From Diadema setosum (taxonomy: Eukaryota; Echinodermata; Echinoidea; Diadematoida; Diadematidae): 64,000 bases of DNA. The notes below the pieces were generated by a model, which had not been told where the DNA came from, ran no database searches, and saw nothing but the letters and a program-made list of their open reading frames with translations. A program made the translations under genes and the position numbers. Below, piece by piece: positions 21,765 through 34,074 of this stretch (the stretch's first letter is position 1; every line of letters begins with the position of its first letter). The stretch covers positions 10,424,046 to 10,488,045 of the forward strand of contig CM067070.1 in assembly GCA_033980235.1 (NCBI GenBank), read 5' to 3'.

Positions 21765-22912
21765 TGTCACAAAGGTACACACAAGTAGTTATGTACATGT
21801 ATCAAGGCTGTATGCATGGTTGTTTAATGTGTATGTACACAGGTAGACCAGATTAATGGAGAATATTCTATATGATATAGATATAGTACATACAGGCTGA
21901 CCAGATCAGTGGAGAATTTTCTACATGGTATACAATGTAGCTACAGTACATGTATGCATGTGACAGGAAATACATTATAGCTCACTCAATCTAGAATGAT
22001 TTCACCCATTCCAGAAAATTCTAGGAAGTGCTGGCTGAGTGAGGCACTGCCCTTGTAGCCCAATGTGGTTGGTAGTTAATTTTGGCAACTGATGTTATGC
22101 ACATATTAGGCAGTGAGTCATCCAGGATTCCTGGAATTTGGACTTGCTAGTATGTTCAGGTATGTAGCCCCAGGTTGGAGAAAATTACAGAATGTACTAG
22201 AAAGGGGTGAATAGATAGTATATAAGCAGGAGGAATTCTGAGGTAGGCAGAGTACCCAACACCTCTGCTCTGAGAGTTACGTCACTTCTGGCTCTGAAGC
22301 GACTTGTTATAGTCAGTCCTGTGTTACCCGCTGACCTGCTATACAAATTGTGTTTGTGGAGATAAGGCCTGGGAGACATTTTGCTTGCAGAGAATTAATT
22401 TGCCTACGTTGGAGATAGACTCCATATTTTAGTGTCAACGGACATTATTATGGCAAAGCTGTGACGGGTTGGATTCCTTGCTGGACAATATAGAGTGAAT
22501 CATCATTCAACGCATCGACTGGACGTGGTCGTCATAACGTTTGGATTCTGCATGTTTCGCTGTGGACGTATATCCTGGATTTTTACCCCGGATTAATAAC
22601 AAGGATTATCACAACCTGCGCCTCTGGATTTACGTCTGAGGTATCATTCATCGGTGCATCGCGGATCATTCATCTGTGCATCGAACATCGTATCTGGACA
22701 CTGTCAAAGGGTTACTTGCTTTCAAATTTTGGACTGTAATGCACGTAAGTGATTCTATTACCGATTTGTAATTGTTTGTATTGATCGTTATTGTACTGAT
22801 GTGAGAACCGATCACGAGTCTGTACCCACAATATCACTGTTAATAAACCGCCTGAACATTAGTTGATTGTTTCTTTTGTGCGATCATTCTCAGAGTGATT
22901 TTGGTCGTAACA
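21765..22912 (+). repeat. 3' LTR of the Gmr1-type element
   Basis: Same length as the 5' LTR. I find three substitutions: the CCAATGTGATTGG context becomes GTGGTTGG, GAATGGATAG becomes GAATAGATAG and GTCATAGCG becomes GTCATAACG. This is about 99.7% identity. Confidence 0.93.
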
Positions 22913-22916
22913 ATAC

Positions 22917-24234
22917 AAAGACAATCATTCGTCTCTGGCAGCTTGGCCTTTGGAGTATCACGTCACCAACTGCAACAGTTTGGTTTTGTGTCTTTATTTA
23001 TATCGACAGAAGCTTGAAATCTGACTATATACTGGTATAATTTTCAGCGATTATAAACGATTTGACGATCGCAAACGATGCGAGGATTATGTCATCGAGT
23101 GACTAAAGGTATGCAATGTTTTCCTGTAAAACATCCAGTTATATTGGAAGCATAACAATATGATTCCTGGATTTTGAAGAATACAATATGGTAATTAATG
23201 AGGATAAAAGAAAAATCCAGTTTACCAAGTAAAAGATAATCTTCAAAGCAAACAAACGAACTAGATAAAAACACTAATCACCGCCTTTCTTAATGCGAAG
23301 TTCGAGTTCGATTGATGTCATGTAGAATTATGTACATAATAATTATATTTTTGTTTTTATGTATAATGCTATTCATAAGACACAGACGTACTGGCCTCTT
23401 AAGGCTATTTGCTGCCTTCATATCAACTTCTCAAATTCACTAGTTAAAACAGTTCAGTGGTGATTACTGTAAATGTCATCCATGTTTGCATACCAGAGAG
23501 ATAACTCGGGTGACCACAGCACAACTCTCTAAAAATTCATTTGGATTATCGCGGTGCACTGGGAAACAAAGAAGCCCGTTCCCTCCTTTTTTTTTTTCTC
23601 GATGAAATGAGAAGATGTAAGTTAAATTAGACAAACAGAATGACAAAAGGGACAAAGGTTTCATTTATCGGATCCAGTTTAAAAAAGTTGTAGAATTTTT
23701 CAGTTTCCATTTTTTTATGAGTCACTAACACAAGTTGTGACTGCACATTCAAATTTTGCATAGACATCCTCACGTCACAAGTCATTCACAGACGCATTTA
23801 CAACTTTTTACGATATTTTTTTTTTAAACTTAAATCGGTAAGAAAAGCATGTTTCCTTTTCATCAACCATACTCCTGTAACCTAGCAACGGCGACTTACA
23901 GGTATAGGAAAATTGCAGTCACTAAAATCATCCACCAAATACATGATTATAATTACATATTGTACTTTATGAACAACATGATATCATCCGACATCGTCTC
24001 TTTCAGCATACTGGCAACTATTACTGTAATCATAAATTTGGTGAAATCAGCTGAAATTTGAACATTTCTTTACTCTTTCATTTTTCTGTCCAATTCTGAT
24101 GAAACGTCTACCATTTCGTTTGTAAGATTTAACTTAATTCCATCCAAGTCCACTAGAATGTGGTGTGGGCCCGAGCTTCAATCCAATCCTGCTTAATCCA
24201 TGGGTACGGTATTACAGTAGTAATTAGACACTAG
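22917..24234. other. Noncoding interval after the retrotransposon
   Basis: AT-rich sequence with scattered T-runs. No exon-like frame, RNA gene or clear mobile element is recognised. Confidence 0.5.
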
Positions 24235-24563
24235 GGCCCGAATTCACGAAGGTGGTACATTCATGAAACCATGGTTTAAACCATGGACAAAAACCATGGA
24301 GCGCCAAGTGTCGCATGGAATATTTCGTTACGAAATCGGTCATTTCGTCGACAAAATTACCGTTTCGTTAACGAAATGATCATGTCGTGGACGTAATGTT
24401 CATTTAGTTACAAAATGTTGTCATTTCGTTACAAAAAAAAAAAATCATTTCATCGATGAAATGACTGAAAATATTAATATTCCATGCGACACTTGGCGCT
24501 CCATGGTTTTTGTTCATGGTTTAAACCATCGTTTCATTTGTACCACCTTCGTGAATTCAGGCC
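24235..24563. mobile_element. 329-bp palindromic MITE, GGCCCGAATTCACG termini
   Basis: Inverted repeats of about 90 bp start GGCCCGAATTCACGAAGG and end CCTTCGTGAATTCAGGCC, flanked by TAG on both sides (24,232-24,234 and 24,564-24,566). The arms contain ACCATGGTTTAAACCATG and GCGCCAAGTGTCGCATGG. The centre is a run of ATTTCGTTACGAAAT-like short palindromes. A 3-bp target duplication is compatible with several DNA transposon groups; the family was not assigned. Confidence 0.8.
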
Positions 24564-24566
24564 TAG

Positions 24567-25939
24567 GCGTCTTGACTGCTTGGTGGTGCTTCGCTCTTAG
24601 AAAAGGAACGCTCTCTGGATATTATTGTGACAATCAAGCGTTTTCGACAATCATTTCCATCGACACAAATTATAAAAGAAAACATGCCAAGAAGACGTCG
24701 TGCTCTTACGCGTGTTAAGTCAGTGCTATAAGTTATCTCAGTTATGTTCGCATAATGATAAACCAAGTGTGTGAAGTGGATGTAATCTTGAGGAAATAGT
24801 GCTACCATGGACCTACTACACAATATGGACTTTCATCGCTCGTTAATTAATTAATGCACCTGTTTCCGTCAAAAGTGGCAGAAAAACATTTTAAAAATGC
24901 TTTCCTGCTTTGATCTTATCATCACCGCCGAAAGCCAGTCTGGATAATGTGACGGCGCTTCGAGAAATCTAGTAACTATATACATGCGCAGAAGTTAGTA
25001 ATTCTCTTAAATCAAGAAAAATGCATGTGCAGTTGTAGTGTACATCGGGAAATTATCGCTCAAGTAATTTCATTTGCGAAATGCGCGTACTTTACAAGAG
25101 AAAGCAATTATTTTTGCAGGTTGGCTGTCATTTGTAATGTAATTTTCCCCATTTTTCGCACATTGTTCCGGAGTAAACATGGACAGTAACCGTGGATGGC
25201 ATGTGTGTCCTATCATTAAGCCATGTTACATGCTTGTCCACAAGTGTCCCCTTCAGTAATTTTCAATTTTGTGACTGGAAAACTGTCATGTTTCGAGTTT
25301 GCTGCTCCCTTTCATTGGTATTTAAACAGGCAGTTGAGTCTGAAAAGGCACCTCAGCAAAATAAGACTGCAATGAGGGAAACGAACCTTTTGTTAGTGCG
25401 ACGCACATTGCACAATCGTCATTGTCCAAACATCTGAATGTACTAATTAAGATGCAAATAATCAGGTTGCGGCGGTGATGATGGGATCAAAGAAAGACCT
25501 TCGTTTCTAGTCCATGTGTAGTAGGTCCATGGTGATACCGTGGTTAAGAACACTGGTTACAAATGAAGATGTCTAAATTATGTAACTGATTGAGATGGAC
25601 ATTTTATCGACTCACATTATGATCGTCATTACATGGTTTGAGAAAAATGTTTTGCATCCACATGTATTTCGTGACTTTTGATTCAAATGATTTGTTTGTT
25701 CTAGTTACTCCCACTTGTACTTATAGCTTAAAATGTATAGAGTATCGTGATACGCAGAAGCATTAAAAAGTGTATAAATCACAATCATCTAATTTTGCAC
25801 GTTTCGGTTGGTTTTTTTTTTTGGTTGTTTTGACATGATAACCCTAGGTCCCACTTCATTTCAGATGTTAAGATAGCAACTCTTGCTAGAATAGCAATTT
25901 TCCATAGTAACATCCAATCAGGAAGCTGGATTCTTCTCA
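24567..25939. other. Noncoding interval
   Basis: No gene, RNA or clear repeat seen. Short frames here lack domain similarity that I can recognise and have no counterpart in the paralogous segment. Confidence 0.45.
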
Positions 25940-26892
25940 TTACCATGACAATTGTTATCCCAGGGAGAGTTGCCATCAATGCAACCTCTTATAAAATGGG
26001 GCCTGTACACTCAATTCATTACCTATTTTCCCCTCTCACTCTTTTACACACACGTGAAAACACGCAGACAAACCCGTACACATACTCGTTGAACTTTTCA
26101 GACAACCGAAAAAAATTGCTTCTTCCAACATTACCTTTTTCTTCTTTTATTTTCATAAGGAAAAAAAAAAGAAAAGATAGTCCAAAATGGACATTTTATG
26201 AATGACATTTTAAACATTATTCCTGTTCTGTAGGAACAATAACACCATGAAGAATGATCCAAAGCATTAACTGTTCATTTTGGAAATGTGTATAGGTGTC
26301 TTTGTTCAAACTCATGCATACATACGTAAGTAAATAGTATACGTCTGTACTTCCACTTATTAATAAGAGGATTTAGTACCGAAAGCTAGTCTTTTGCCTA
26401 CTGACAGACTGATACGCACAATTCTTCGAGAGCTGGTAAAATATTTCCGCCCGATACTTATTCCTGTGGCTCTTTCTTAATGCACGCAATCTTTGTCATG
26501 ACGTCATCACACAAAACATGGTAGAAATAACTAAAATTTGTTTTTGCTTTCCGACGTAGAATCTGGATCTGCCATGTCTGCAGTATTAGCTTCAGTTGGA
26601 TACCAAAGTTCGTTTTTAGATTTGACGTATAGGAGCCAACAATCTAAAATGTCATTCACAGCCTCAAGACTCGTGGAAAATAAACATACAACAAACGGTA
26701 ACTGTCCTGCAGATGAAGTTATCTTATTACTGAGGAGCTGAACTACTGATTCATGTTGGCCAACTGCGGGCCGGGTCGCTCATGTAATATATCGTTGCAA
26801 ACGCACTACAGAGGTGGCCTGGGTGATGTTAAAAAGTCAAACTCTGTACAACTGAATAGACGAGGAGTTTTATGGCTTGATGACGTCATAAA

Positions 26893-27265
26893 GTGTACTA
26901 CACGGAAACCTTGTTATAACGAGGTCACCCGTATCGTTGGTTTAACTTCATTATAAGCGCTATCTCGTTCTACAATGCTTAAAAATTATACACCAGCACA
27001 GTACAGCGCTGTACATAAATGGAAAATTGCGACTGCCAAATTCACCTCAATACAGCGGTAACTCGTTGTAAAGCTAGTTATAGCACGGTTTCCCTGTATG
27101 ACATCATTACAGTGCACTCTCGCTATAACGAACACGGTTATAAGGAAATTCCGGTTACAACAAGGTAAAAATTCAGGCAGCAACATTATCCGCTCCATGT
27201 ATTGTTATTGTTTATTTGTTCGGTTATAGCGAAATTTCGATATAACGAAAGGAAACTGCCGGTGC
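26893..27265. repeat. CGTTATAACG-family repeat
   Basis: Contains CTTGTTATAACGAGGTC, CTCGCTATAACGAACACGG and TTTCGATATAACGAAAGG, and ends with AACTGCCGGTGCC. It is related to 15,038-15,215 and to the paralogous stretches at 34,075-34,365 and 34,625-34,965. Confidence 0.5.
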
Positions 27266-29002
27266 CGAGTACCACTCCCGACCTTCATCTACTACAAAAT
27301 CCTCAGCATGATCTCGTCACAATCCAGACTCTTACATTAGGATTTCAGTTCGTTTCTTGAAGAAGCTTGTTCTAATATGATTTCAAAACAATTAGATATG
27401 AGTACCTAACATATATTTATGCTTCTTTTTTTTTCTTTTTTTCTTTCTTTTTTTGGGAGGGGGGCACTGTTGTGTTCAGTTATATGCCTAAAGCTTCCGA
27501 ATATTTACTTTGTAGGCGTGTTTATGGCGACGAGGTACTCACATAACCTGTTTTAATGCAATGTACGTTTCATTATTTAGATTCATTTTGCGTGCATTTG
27601 TTGATCATTAAGGCAATCGTCTCACAACATATAATATATCTGGTTGTTAGAAACGACATCTGTAAGACATAATTTGATTTATATATGAAATAAACGGATT
27701 AAGTGCTATCCACCTCGATTGTTTTGTTTCGGTTTTTTTCCCCATTAACTCATCATCAGTCAAGTCCAACTAATGTCAGTTCATAACCACATGAAAATGC
27801 TTCAAAGTAACTATAAATGCGTATATGAAACGTGCGGAAGGCTTCTACAATATCACGCCAACGTACAAAAGAGAAAGGTATGCAAAAATCATTCACGATG
27901 TAATATAGGCCTACATGTAGTTGTAATTAATGGTACAACGGTCGGAATAGCTCTTTCATTTCGTTTACTTCATCGTGTTGTGTCATAGACAACAATCACG
28001 CACTTCGCGCTCTACAAATGAAAAAAAAAAACAATAGAGAATATCTAGGCTTCATAGTAAAGTATATCACAGAACAAACTTTAATTCTTTTGGTAAATGT
28101 ATCTTACTGTTTTAGACAATTCTGAAAGGTTTCTTGCTACACTTATGCTATCGACTTTAAATCACGTAATATTTTTTATTAAAGGTACCATTAACCCATT
28201 GAAGACGAAGTGATTTTGCTATAACACGCATTTCCCATAAACACATGCTCGAGATATGCTCTGGTCTAATCTTGAACGGATTATTTAAACCACCGCTGCA
28301 TCGTCAACCATTTTGAATAGCAAGTGCGTGATGACGTCACAAACCACATACATTACTCCAACAAGTTGCTTGTCTAACTCACACTTTCTATTCCTCTTAA
28401 GTTGAAAGACGATTGCTGATGTCCTACGGCCATGACGTAATAGAGGACGCTCGTAAAAGAGCGAGGTGCCGTAGATAAACCAGAAATAGCTGGTCGATCT
28501 GTATTGGAGCAATGGAACATGATTTTGCAAAACAACAACAACAACAAAACACACTCGCAAAAAAATGACAAGAAAAACAAATTGTCGATATTCGCAAAAA
28601 GGCTGTAGGCTCCTATGAGAATTGAAGGCACAGGGAGTTTTATCATGTACGCTAAATCTGTCAAATTTCTAATACAATATGCTAGCAGTGATACCTTCTT
28701 TAAGTGCAGCAAGTGAAACAAGCAGCGCAATCTGTTATCACCAATGCGGGTTGACGGGTCATTAGCTATATAGACCTTCGGTATCTCGGATATTGCATTT
28801 ATCAGGCTATGGAAGTGGAATGACAAACACACAACACACGAAAGCGCGTCGGAATACAATGTACAAGTTTGCGCTTATTCAGGTGAGTTTGACTATGTTT
28901 TGACTTCCTTGCAAATCAAAACGTTGAGAAGTATTTCTTCTAATCGTATAGACCATGGAGTGTGTAAGGACATTCTGTTGTATAGAGGCTTTACTCCTCC
29001 TG
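27266..29002. other. Noncoding 3' flank of gene 2
   Basis: Aligns with about 34,960-36,685. Open frames on the minus strand near 28,285-28,859 correspond to frames near 35,975-36,322, but the reading frame is not kept between copies, so I do not call a gene. The part next to gene 2 probably contains its 3' UTR. Confidence 0.5.
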
Positions 29003-31870
29003 TTATTGCTCTGATCGGGAAAGGGCAAAAAATGCAATCTCATTGTCAGCGATTAAAGCAGCAAAGCTTCTCTCCGACAGAGCGATACCCCAAGAGTCAA
29101 ACCCCTTAAGACATTGTCGGGTGGGGACCGTCGAACTGGCGATGTGGCTTCCGTCCTCGCCATTATATTTATCCAACATAACCTGCGCGGCTGTCGCCTG
29201 ATCCACGCTGTGGAATGAGAGGACCCAGAGGTTTCCCTGTCGATCGCAAGATGCCCGTTCGGTGCGCGCCAAACCCGTTCGCTGACACAAGCTGCCCTCA
29301 GCGTCGAAAGTGAGAACAGCGTCGTCTGCTACGATCAAGATCTGGCCGGACGCGGAGACGGTCATTTCCGACACGCCGCTTGGGATGGGGTAGTCGAGGT
29401 CAAGCCGACATGAAGCACGCCCTCCCGATGGTGCAAAGACTACTACGAGGGCTTGCTCTGGGAGGAGGAGAAAAACATTGTTGTGGATGTCGACAGCGAT
29501 GGCGTCTACGAAATCTTCTCCTTCTGTGTCGAATATAACGTTCGTCTTGAGTGGCGACCCGTCCGACTCGTACATGTGCAGCGTGTTCTTCCGAGTCAAG
29601 GTCACGAAGCGTCCATCCGACAGCACGCCAACATCCCTTGCGGAAATGTTTGCCTGGATTTTGAAGCGACCCCCGTTGCCGTCGAACACCTCCATGCGTC
29701 CGTTGCGGTAGCCAGTGATGAGACAGCCCTTAGAGTCGGTTGCCATGGTTTTTAGATCACCTGATATCTCTACGGTCCTCGTCAAGAAGCATCTCTGTGG
29801 ACGCTGAATGTGCACAGACATGGCTGCATGTGGAGGCAAGTTGTAGGTGAAAAGAGAGGAGAGTTTCACAATTCAGCAGAAAATTATGTCTTGATATTTT
29901 AGTACAAATTAGAAAGAAAACGTTCCACATTCTAGTTGGGAAATTATTATGAGAAAGAAATGGAGATCGATGAAATGTGGAATATAACTTTGCTGGGCAA
30001 AATATATGTATATGCAATATATTTCTACCTGGGCTATTCGAGAGTGGATAAGTTTTTACAGGGGAGGGGGTCATGACCCCGCCCCTTCAGACCTCGGCCG
30101 CCGATGGCGCGATCGCCGCAAAATTTTGCCGGAACATAGAGCCTGATGTCAATTACAAGATTAAATAGTCATACAATGGAAAAATACTGCATGGTTTTCT
30201 ATTTTTGATGAAACTAATTATGCAAATTTATGCATGAAATCACATTTTCACCTGTAATTCCATTAAAAAGACTGAAGGTTTGCTAAATCTTGGTGTCAAA
30301 ATTCCTCAAGACACATCACTTTTCTTGTAAAAAAATAGCACAATCAAAATCAATTTCTTTTGTTTTATTGCTTTGTTAATTTCTTATGTATTCTATTGGT
30401 TGTTTTTTTTTTTTGCAAAAATACGTTGCAGTCCCCTTTTCAAGCTTATTTACATTAGAATTGATTAATGACCATACTGATTTATATCAATTTAACAAAA
30501 ACAAAAACACCACACATCAATTTGCATTTGATTTGCACACGATATCATGAATTTGAGCTGTTTTCGGGTTGACATGCATAATAGATTATGCAAAACATTA
30601 CGTAACTTCAGAACGGTTAACCCGGAAGTCGCAAATTTGGTCTCAAAATATACGGGAATTTCAATGAAAAAAAAAGTCATGAAACGACGTGGCAGAATCT
30701 TTGCGTGCTGTGGAATCATGGCGCATGGGTAGTCAATTTGACCTCCCTCCCCTCCCCCCCCCCCCCCGTTCCCAGTTAAGATGGGGTTAAGGTAAGTTTT
30801 ATTGGACTCCAAAAACAAATACACCTAAAGATGACAATACTTTGTGCTCATTTACCTTTTGTATTCCTAGTTCCCCTCGCCAGTTTAGATCTTTGGTCCT
30901 GTACTTCCCCGATGCGAAGGACCAAGGACGTTGGTACAGGTAGTTTCTCAAAGCGTAGATTCTTGATGGTATTGAGAAGCCGTCTTTCCTCCACTCTAGA
31001 TGGGATCTTCCTTACCAGTCCCTGTTTCATCCGCTCCGAATATTCCTTGAATCCAGCCACAAGCTCCTGCGGACTTGCATCCAGCAATTCTTCTGCCGAG
31101 CCAACGAGTGTGGTAACCACCGAGATTGCATCTGCTTCCCTTGCCAAATGTTCGTCAATCAGATTATTGAAAGAGCTCCTTTTCATTTCAATTATTTCCA
31201 TATTACCTTCTCTCGCTCCACATACCTTGCTGTGCATAGCTCGTTGATGTAAGTCATAGGCTCTCAGGACTTCAGCCACCACAGCGTCTGCCTTGTCATT
31301 CCCGGTTTTCCTCATCGTCTGCAGGTCTGTCAGATAGGCGGTGTGAAGCTCCGTCCACTCCGTCGCCTGGCCAAGGAGACCTACGGTCTCATCCGTCCGT
31401 CTCCGGCAGACTTCTGCCAGAGTTTTGATTCGACGCGGGTGTCCGCCATGATCTGAGAGAGCGCATTCTGGGCAGACGACCAGATCACACTTTTCACAAA
31501 AACGACTGCACTCAATCTGAGGATGTGCCTCGCAGAAACACTTGCCTGCACTCAACCTTTCGTAATGTGAAAGTGCTTCCAAGGCTTTGTTGACGAATAG
31601 ATTCGATTTGAGGGAATGTCCACGAAACAAGACAAAAAAATCGGGTAGTGTTGTCTTTTCGCGGCACATCGGGCAAACTAGATGGTACGAGTATGAATGA
31701 GACTTCTTTAGACTATCCCATGAACGCTCACTATGGTGCCTCAGTCCATCTATACACACTTTGCAGAAGGTGTGCATACAGGACAGGCTTTTCGCGTCTT
31801 TGAGCCGCCCAAGACATATCCCACAGTCCAAATGCGAGGCGATAGAATCTTTGAGCGTGACCAAAGACAT
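29003..31870 (-). CDS. TRIM-like gene 2: RING, B-box2, coiled coil, beta-propeller
   Basis: Predicted E3 ubiquitin ligase of the TRIM family. Exons are 31,870-30,856 and 29,823-29,003, 611 residues. ATG 31,870 (MSLVTLKDSIAS) was preferred to the upstream in-frame start at 31,963 because gene 3 aligns from it. The C3HC4 RING uses C16, C19, C31, H33, C36, C39, C66 and C69, with a longer loop before the last pair than in genes 1 and 4. B-box2 runs from about C113 to H144, followed by a predicted coiled coil. Exon 2 gives about 272 residues of propeller-like repeats (GYRNGRMEVFDGNGG, ARDVGVLSDGRFVTLT). The intron has donor AAAAG|GTAAAT, acceptor CACATGCAG|CC and phase 1. Closest paralog is gene 3. 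Substrate and induction are unknown. Confidence 0.87.
29824..30855 (-). other. Gene 2 intron
   Basis: 1,032 bp. It contains a C-run near 30,750-30,768 (a G-run on the transcribed strand) and a small GC-rich patch at 30,060-30,125 with the palindromes GGGGTCATGACCCC and GCGATCGC. No exon is seen inside. Confidence 0.6.
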
Positions 31871-33109
31871 TGCTCTGATAGATAAGGCTCCTAGTCGATT
31901 CGATCGCTGTAAACTAGGCCGTGTACGTGTACCAGGTATGCACAGTAGTCTAGTTAGGCTCATAGATTAACCTTCATAGAAGTCGAAGTCAAAGAACGCG
32001 AATACGTATTTCAAATTCTGACTCGGACAGTATCACGTTTACAGATTTCCATTACTCTGCACCATGCACATGGACAAACACGAGAAATAGACGAACCACA
32101 GTGCAGTGATATGTGAGCACTCTCGTTGATCCACCCAGGCCAGCGACATTTGTAAGCATGATGAATTCCCTGACGTCGACCTGCGGCGCGGGTCATTGCA
32201 ATATTGCCGTGATATCCAGGCGTTTTATGATTTTTCACAAAAATCTGTGAATAGATCTATCCCACTCCCCCTCCCCCTCCCCCGCCCCCGTCGTTAGTAG
32301 TCTGCTTTCGCAGATGTATTTATTTGTACACAGAAGAAATAAAAGACATGTGCAAAGAGGAGAGGATGATGATAATTAAAACGTGCACTCATTTAGGTAA
32401 TAACTTTCACATAGGACCTACTGTGCAAAGCAAAAGGCGGTACGTGAGGGACCTGGTCCTGACATTCACATGAGTGAACATTGACACGTCGGTACTTTGA
32501 CGAAAAAGAGGTAATATTGTTTCTTTCCTTATCCTGAAGAAAAGTAGAGATGATCATAATCATGACATTGATGGAGCTCGTATATTATGGAGAGAGCGAA
32601 AGAGAGGGAACAAGAAAAAAGATCAAAAAAAAAAAACCCCAAAAACCAACAAACTAATATTTTTACTTCGTACAGTCCACATCTGAACCTGGCGTATTTT
32701 AATTGATTATGGATAGACTAAGAAGCGTAAGTAATTTCAACACACATTGCTTATTTTCAATTGCCCTTGTCTGTTATAATCATACCTTATAATCGACTAC
32801 AAACGACTAAAAAAGACTATGAAAGACCTCGCGGTGACAGCTAGTGAGACGAAGATAGCGGGGAATTCCCTTTTCGTTCGCTCAGCAAGTGTGCACTAAA
32901 AATAGCGAATGGTCACGAGCGTGATTCACACGAGGTGAAAGATAGTAGAGGCGCTCTATTTTCAAACGAGACGAAGCCGAGTTGAAAAGTGCGTCTCACC
33001 TTTCACCGAGTGCGAAATCTGGTTCCATTTCTCGATAAAGACCATACACTATTTGTTTTATGCAACACCTTGGACGTCAAGTTCAGAGTAGTGCGAGGGG
33101 AAATGTGAT
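31871..33109. other. Upstream region of gene 2 and junction of the duplication
   Basis: No gene seen. C-rich (CCCCCT)n-like DNA lies near 32,260-32,290. A block at 32,790-32,880 resembles 40,640-40,720 upstream of gene 3 and holds a kappaB-like site. From about 32,880 to 33,050 loose inverted symmetry (CACGAGGTGAAAGATAG against CTCACCTTTCACCGAG) suggests an old MITE. Confidence 0.45.
32861..32870. promoter_or_regulatory. kappaB-like site GGGAATTCCC upstream of gene 2
   Basis: Perfect decamer 991 bp 5' of the gene 2 ATG. The corresponding block upstream of gene 3 has the variant GGATATTCCC at 40,696-40,705. Confidence 0.4.
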
Positions 33110-34074
33110 ATTCCTGGAATTGTTATTCCAGCAAGCGTTGCCACCATAGCAACTTCTTATGAATTGGGGTACTATACACTCAATTCAATGCATATTCCTC
33201 CCTCTCCCTCTCTTAAACATCCGTGTAAACACACAAATACAAACTCACACACATACTCGTTGAACTCATCAAACAATCGGAAAAAATAAAGATACATGTA
33301 GATTACTTCTTCCAACGTTACCTTATTTTTATTTTATTTTCATACAAACAAAAACAAAAGATACCACAAAATGGACATTTAACAATGACGGTTCGAACAT
33401 CATTCCTTTTCTGTAGAAACAATAACAACAGGAAGACTAGTGATTCAAAGCATTAACTTTTTATGCCTGAAATGCGTTTAGGTGTCTTTGTTCAAACTCA
33501 TACATACTTGCACTTTTTAATAACAGGATCTAGTACCAAAAACGAGTCTTTGGCCTACTTATATGCACAATTCTTTGAGAGCTGGTAAAATATTTCCCCA
33601 AAATATTCCTGTGTTTCTTTCATAATGCATGCAATCTTTGTCATGACATCATCACACAAAGCATGGTAGAAATAAGCGGAAAGTTGTTTTTGCTTTCCGT
33701 CGTAGAATCTATACATAAATACATCTGCAAAATTAGCTTAACCTGGTCCATACTAAATTCTGAAAATTAAACACACAGGCCACCAGGTTCCAGTATGGAA
33801 CGGGCTTAACTTGCATGGGCCTTCGATCTAGAATATCATTCATAGCCTCGAGACTCATGGAAAATAAACATAAACACAGTAAATGTCCTGCAGATGAAGT
33901 TATCATTAGTGAGGAGCTGAAAATTGAATCATTTTGGCCAACTGGGTCCGGGTCGCTCACGTATATTGTTGCAAACGTAGCATGGAGGTGGCTTGGGAAT
34001 TCCTAAACACAAACTCTGTACAACTGAAGAATAGACGAGGGGAGAGAAAGCTTGATGACGTCATAAAATGCAGT

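Larger units (their letters stand above)
15462..22912 (+). mobile_element. Complete Gmr1-type Ty3/gypsy LTR retrotransposon
   Basis: A 7,451-bp element with two 1,148-bp LTRs, a primer-binding site, one uninterrupted gag-pol frame and flanking ATAC target duplications (15,458-15,461 and 22,913-22,916). Pol order is protease, integrase, reverse transcriptase, RNase H, instead of the usual gypsy order with integrase last. That order defines the Gmr1 group known from deuterostomes. By eye the two LTRs differ at only three bases, so the insertion is very recent. There is no env frame. Confidence 0.93.
25940..32900. repeat. Segmental duplication, gene 2 copy
   Basis: Colinear in patches with 33,110-40,710. 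Shared blocks include CACTCAATTCATTACC near 26,010 (33,180 in the other copy), the TGCAATCTTTGTCATGACG block near 26,490 (33,630), the flank downstream of the gene, both exons, and GATATCCAGGCGTTTTATGA near 32,210 (39,480). Coding parts are far better conserved than flanks. Confidence 0.7.

Noticed and set aside
28285..28859. Minus-strand frame with hydrophobic segments between genes 2 and its 3' neighbour
   Set aside because: The duplicated counterpart at 35,975-36,322 matches at the DNA level but the frame is broken and shifted, so there is no sign of protein-level conservation.
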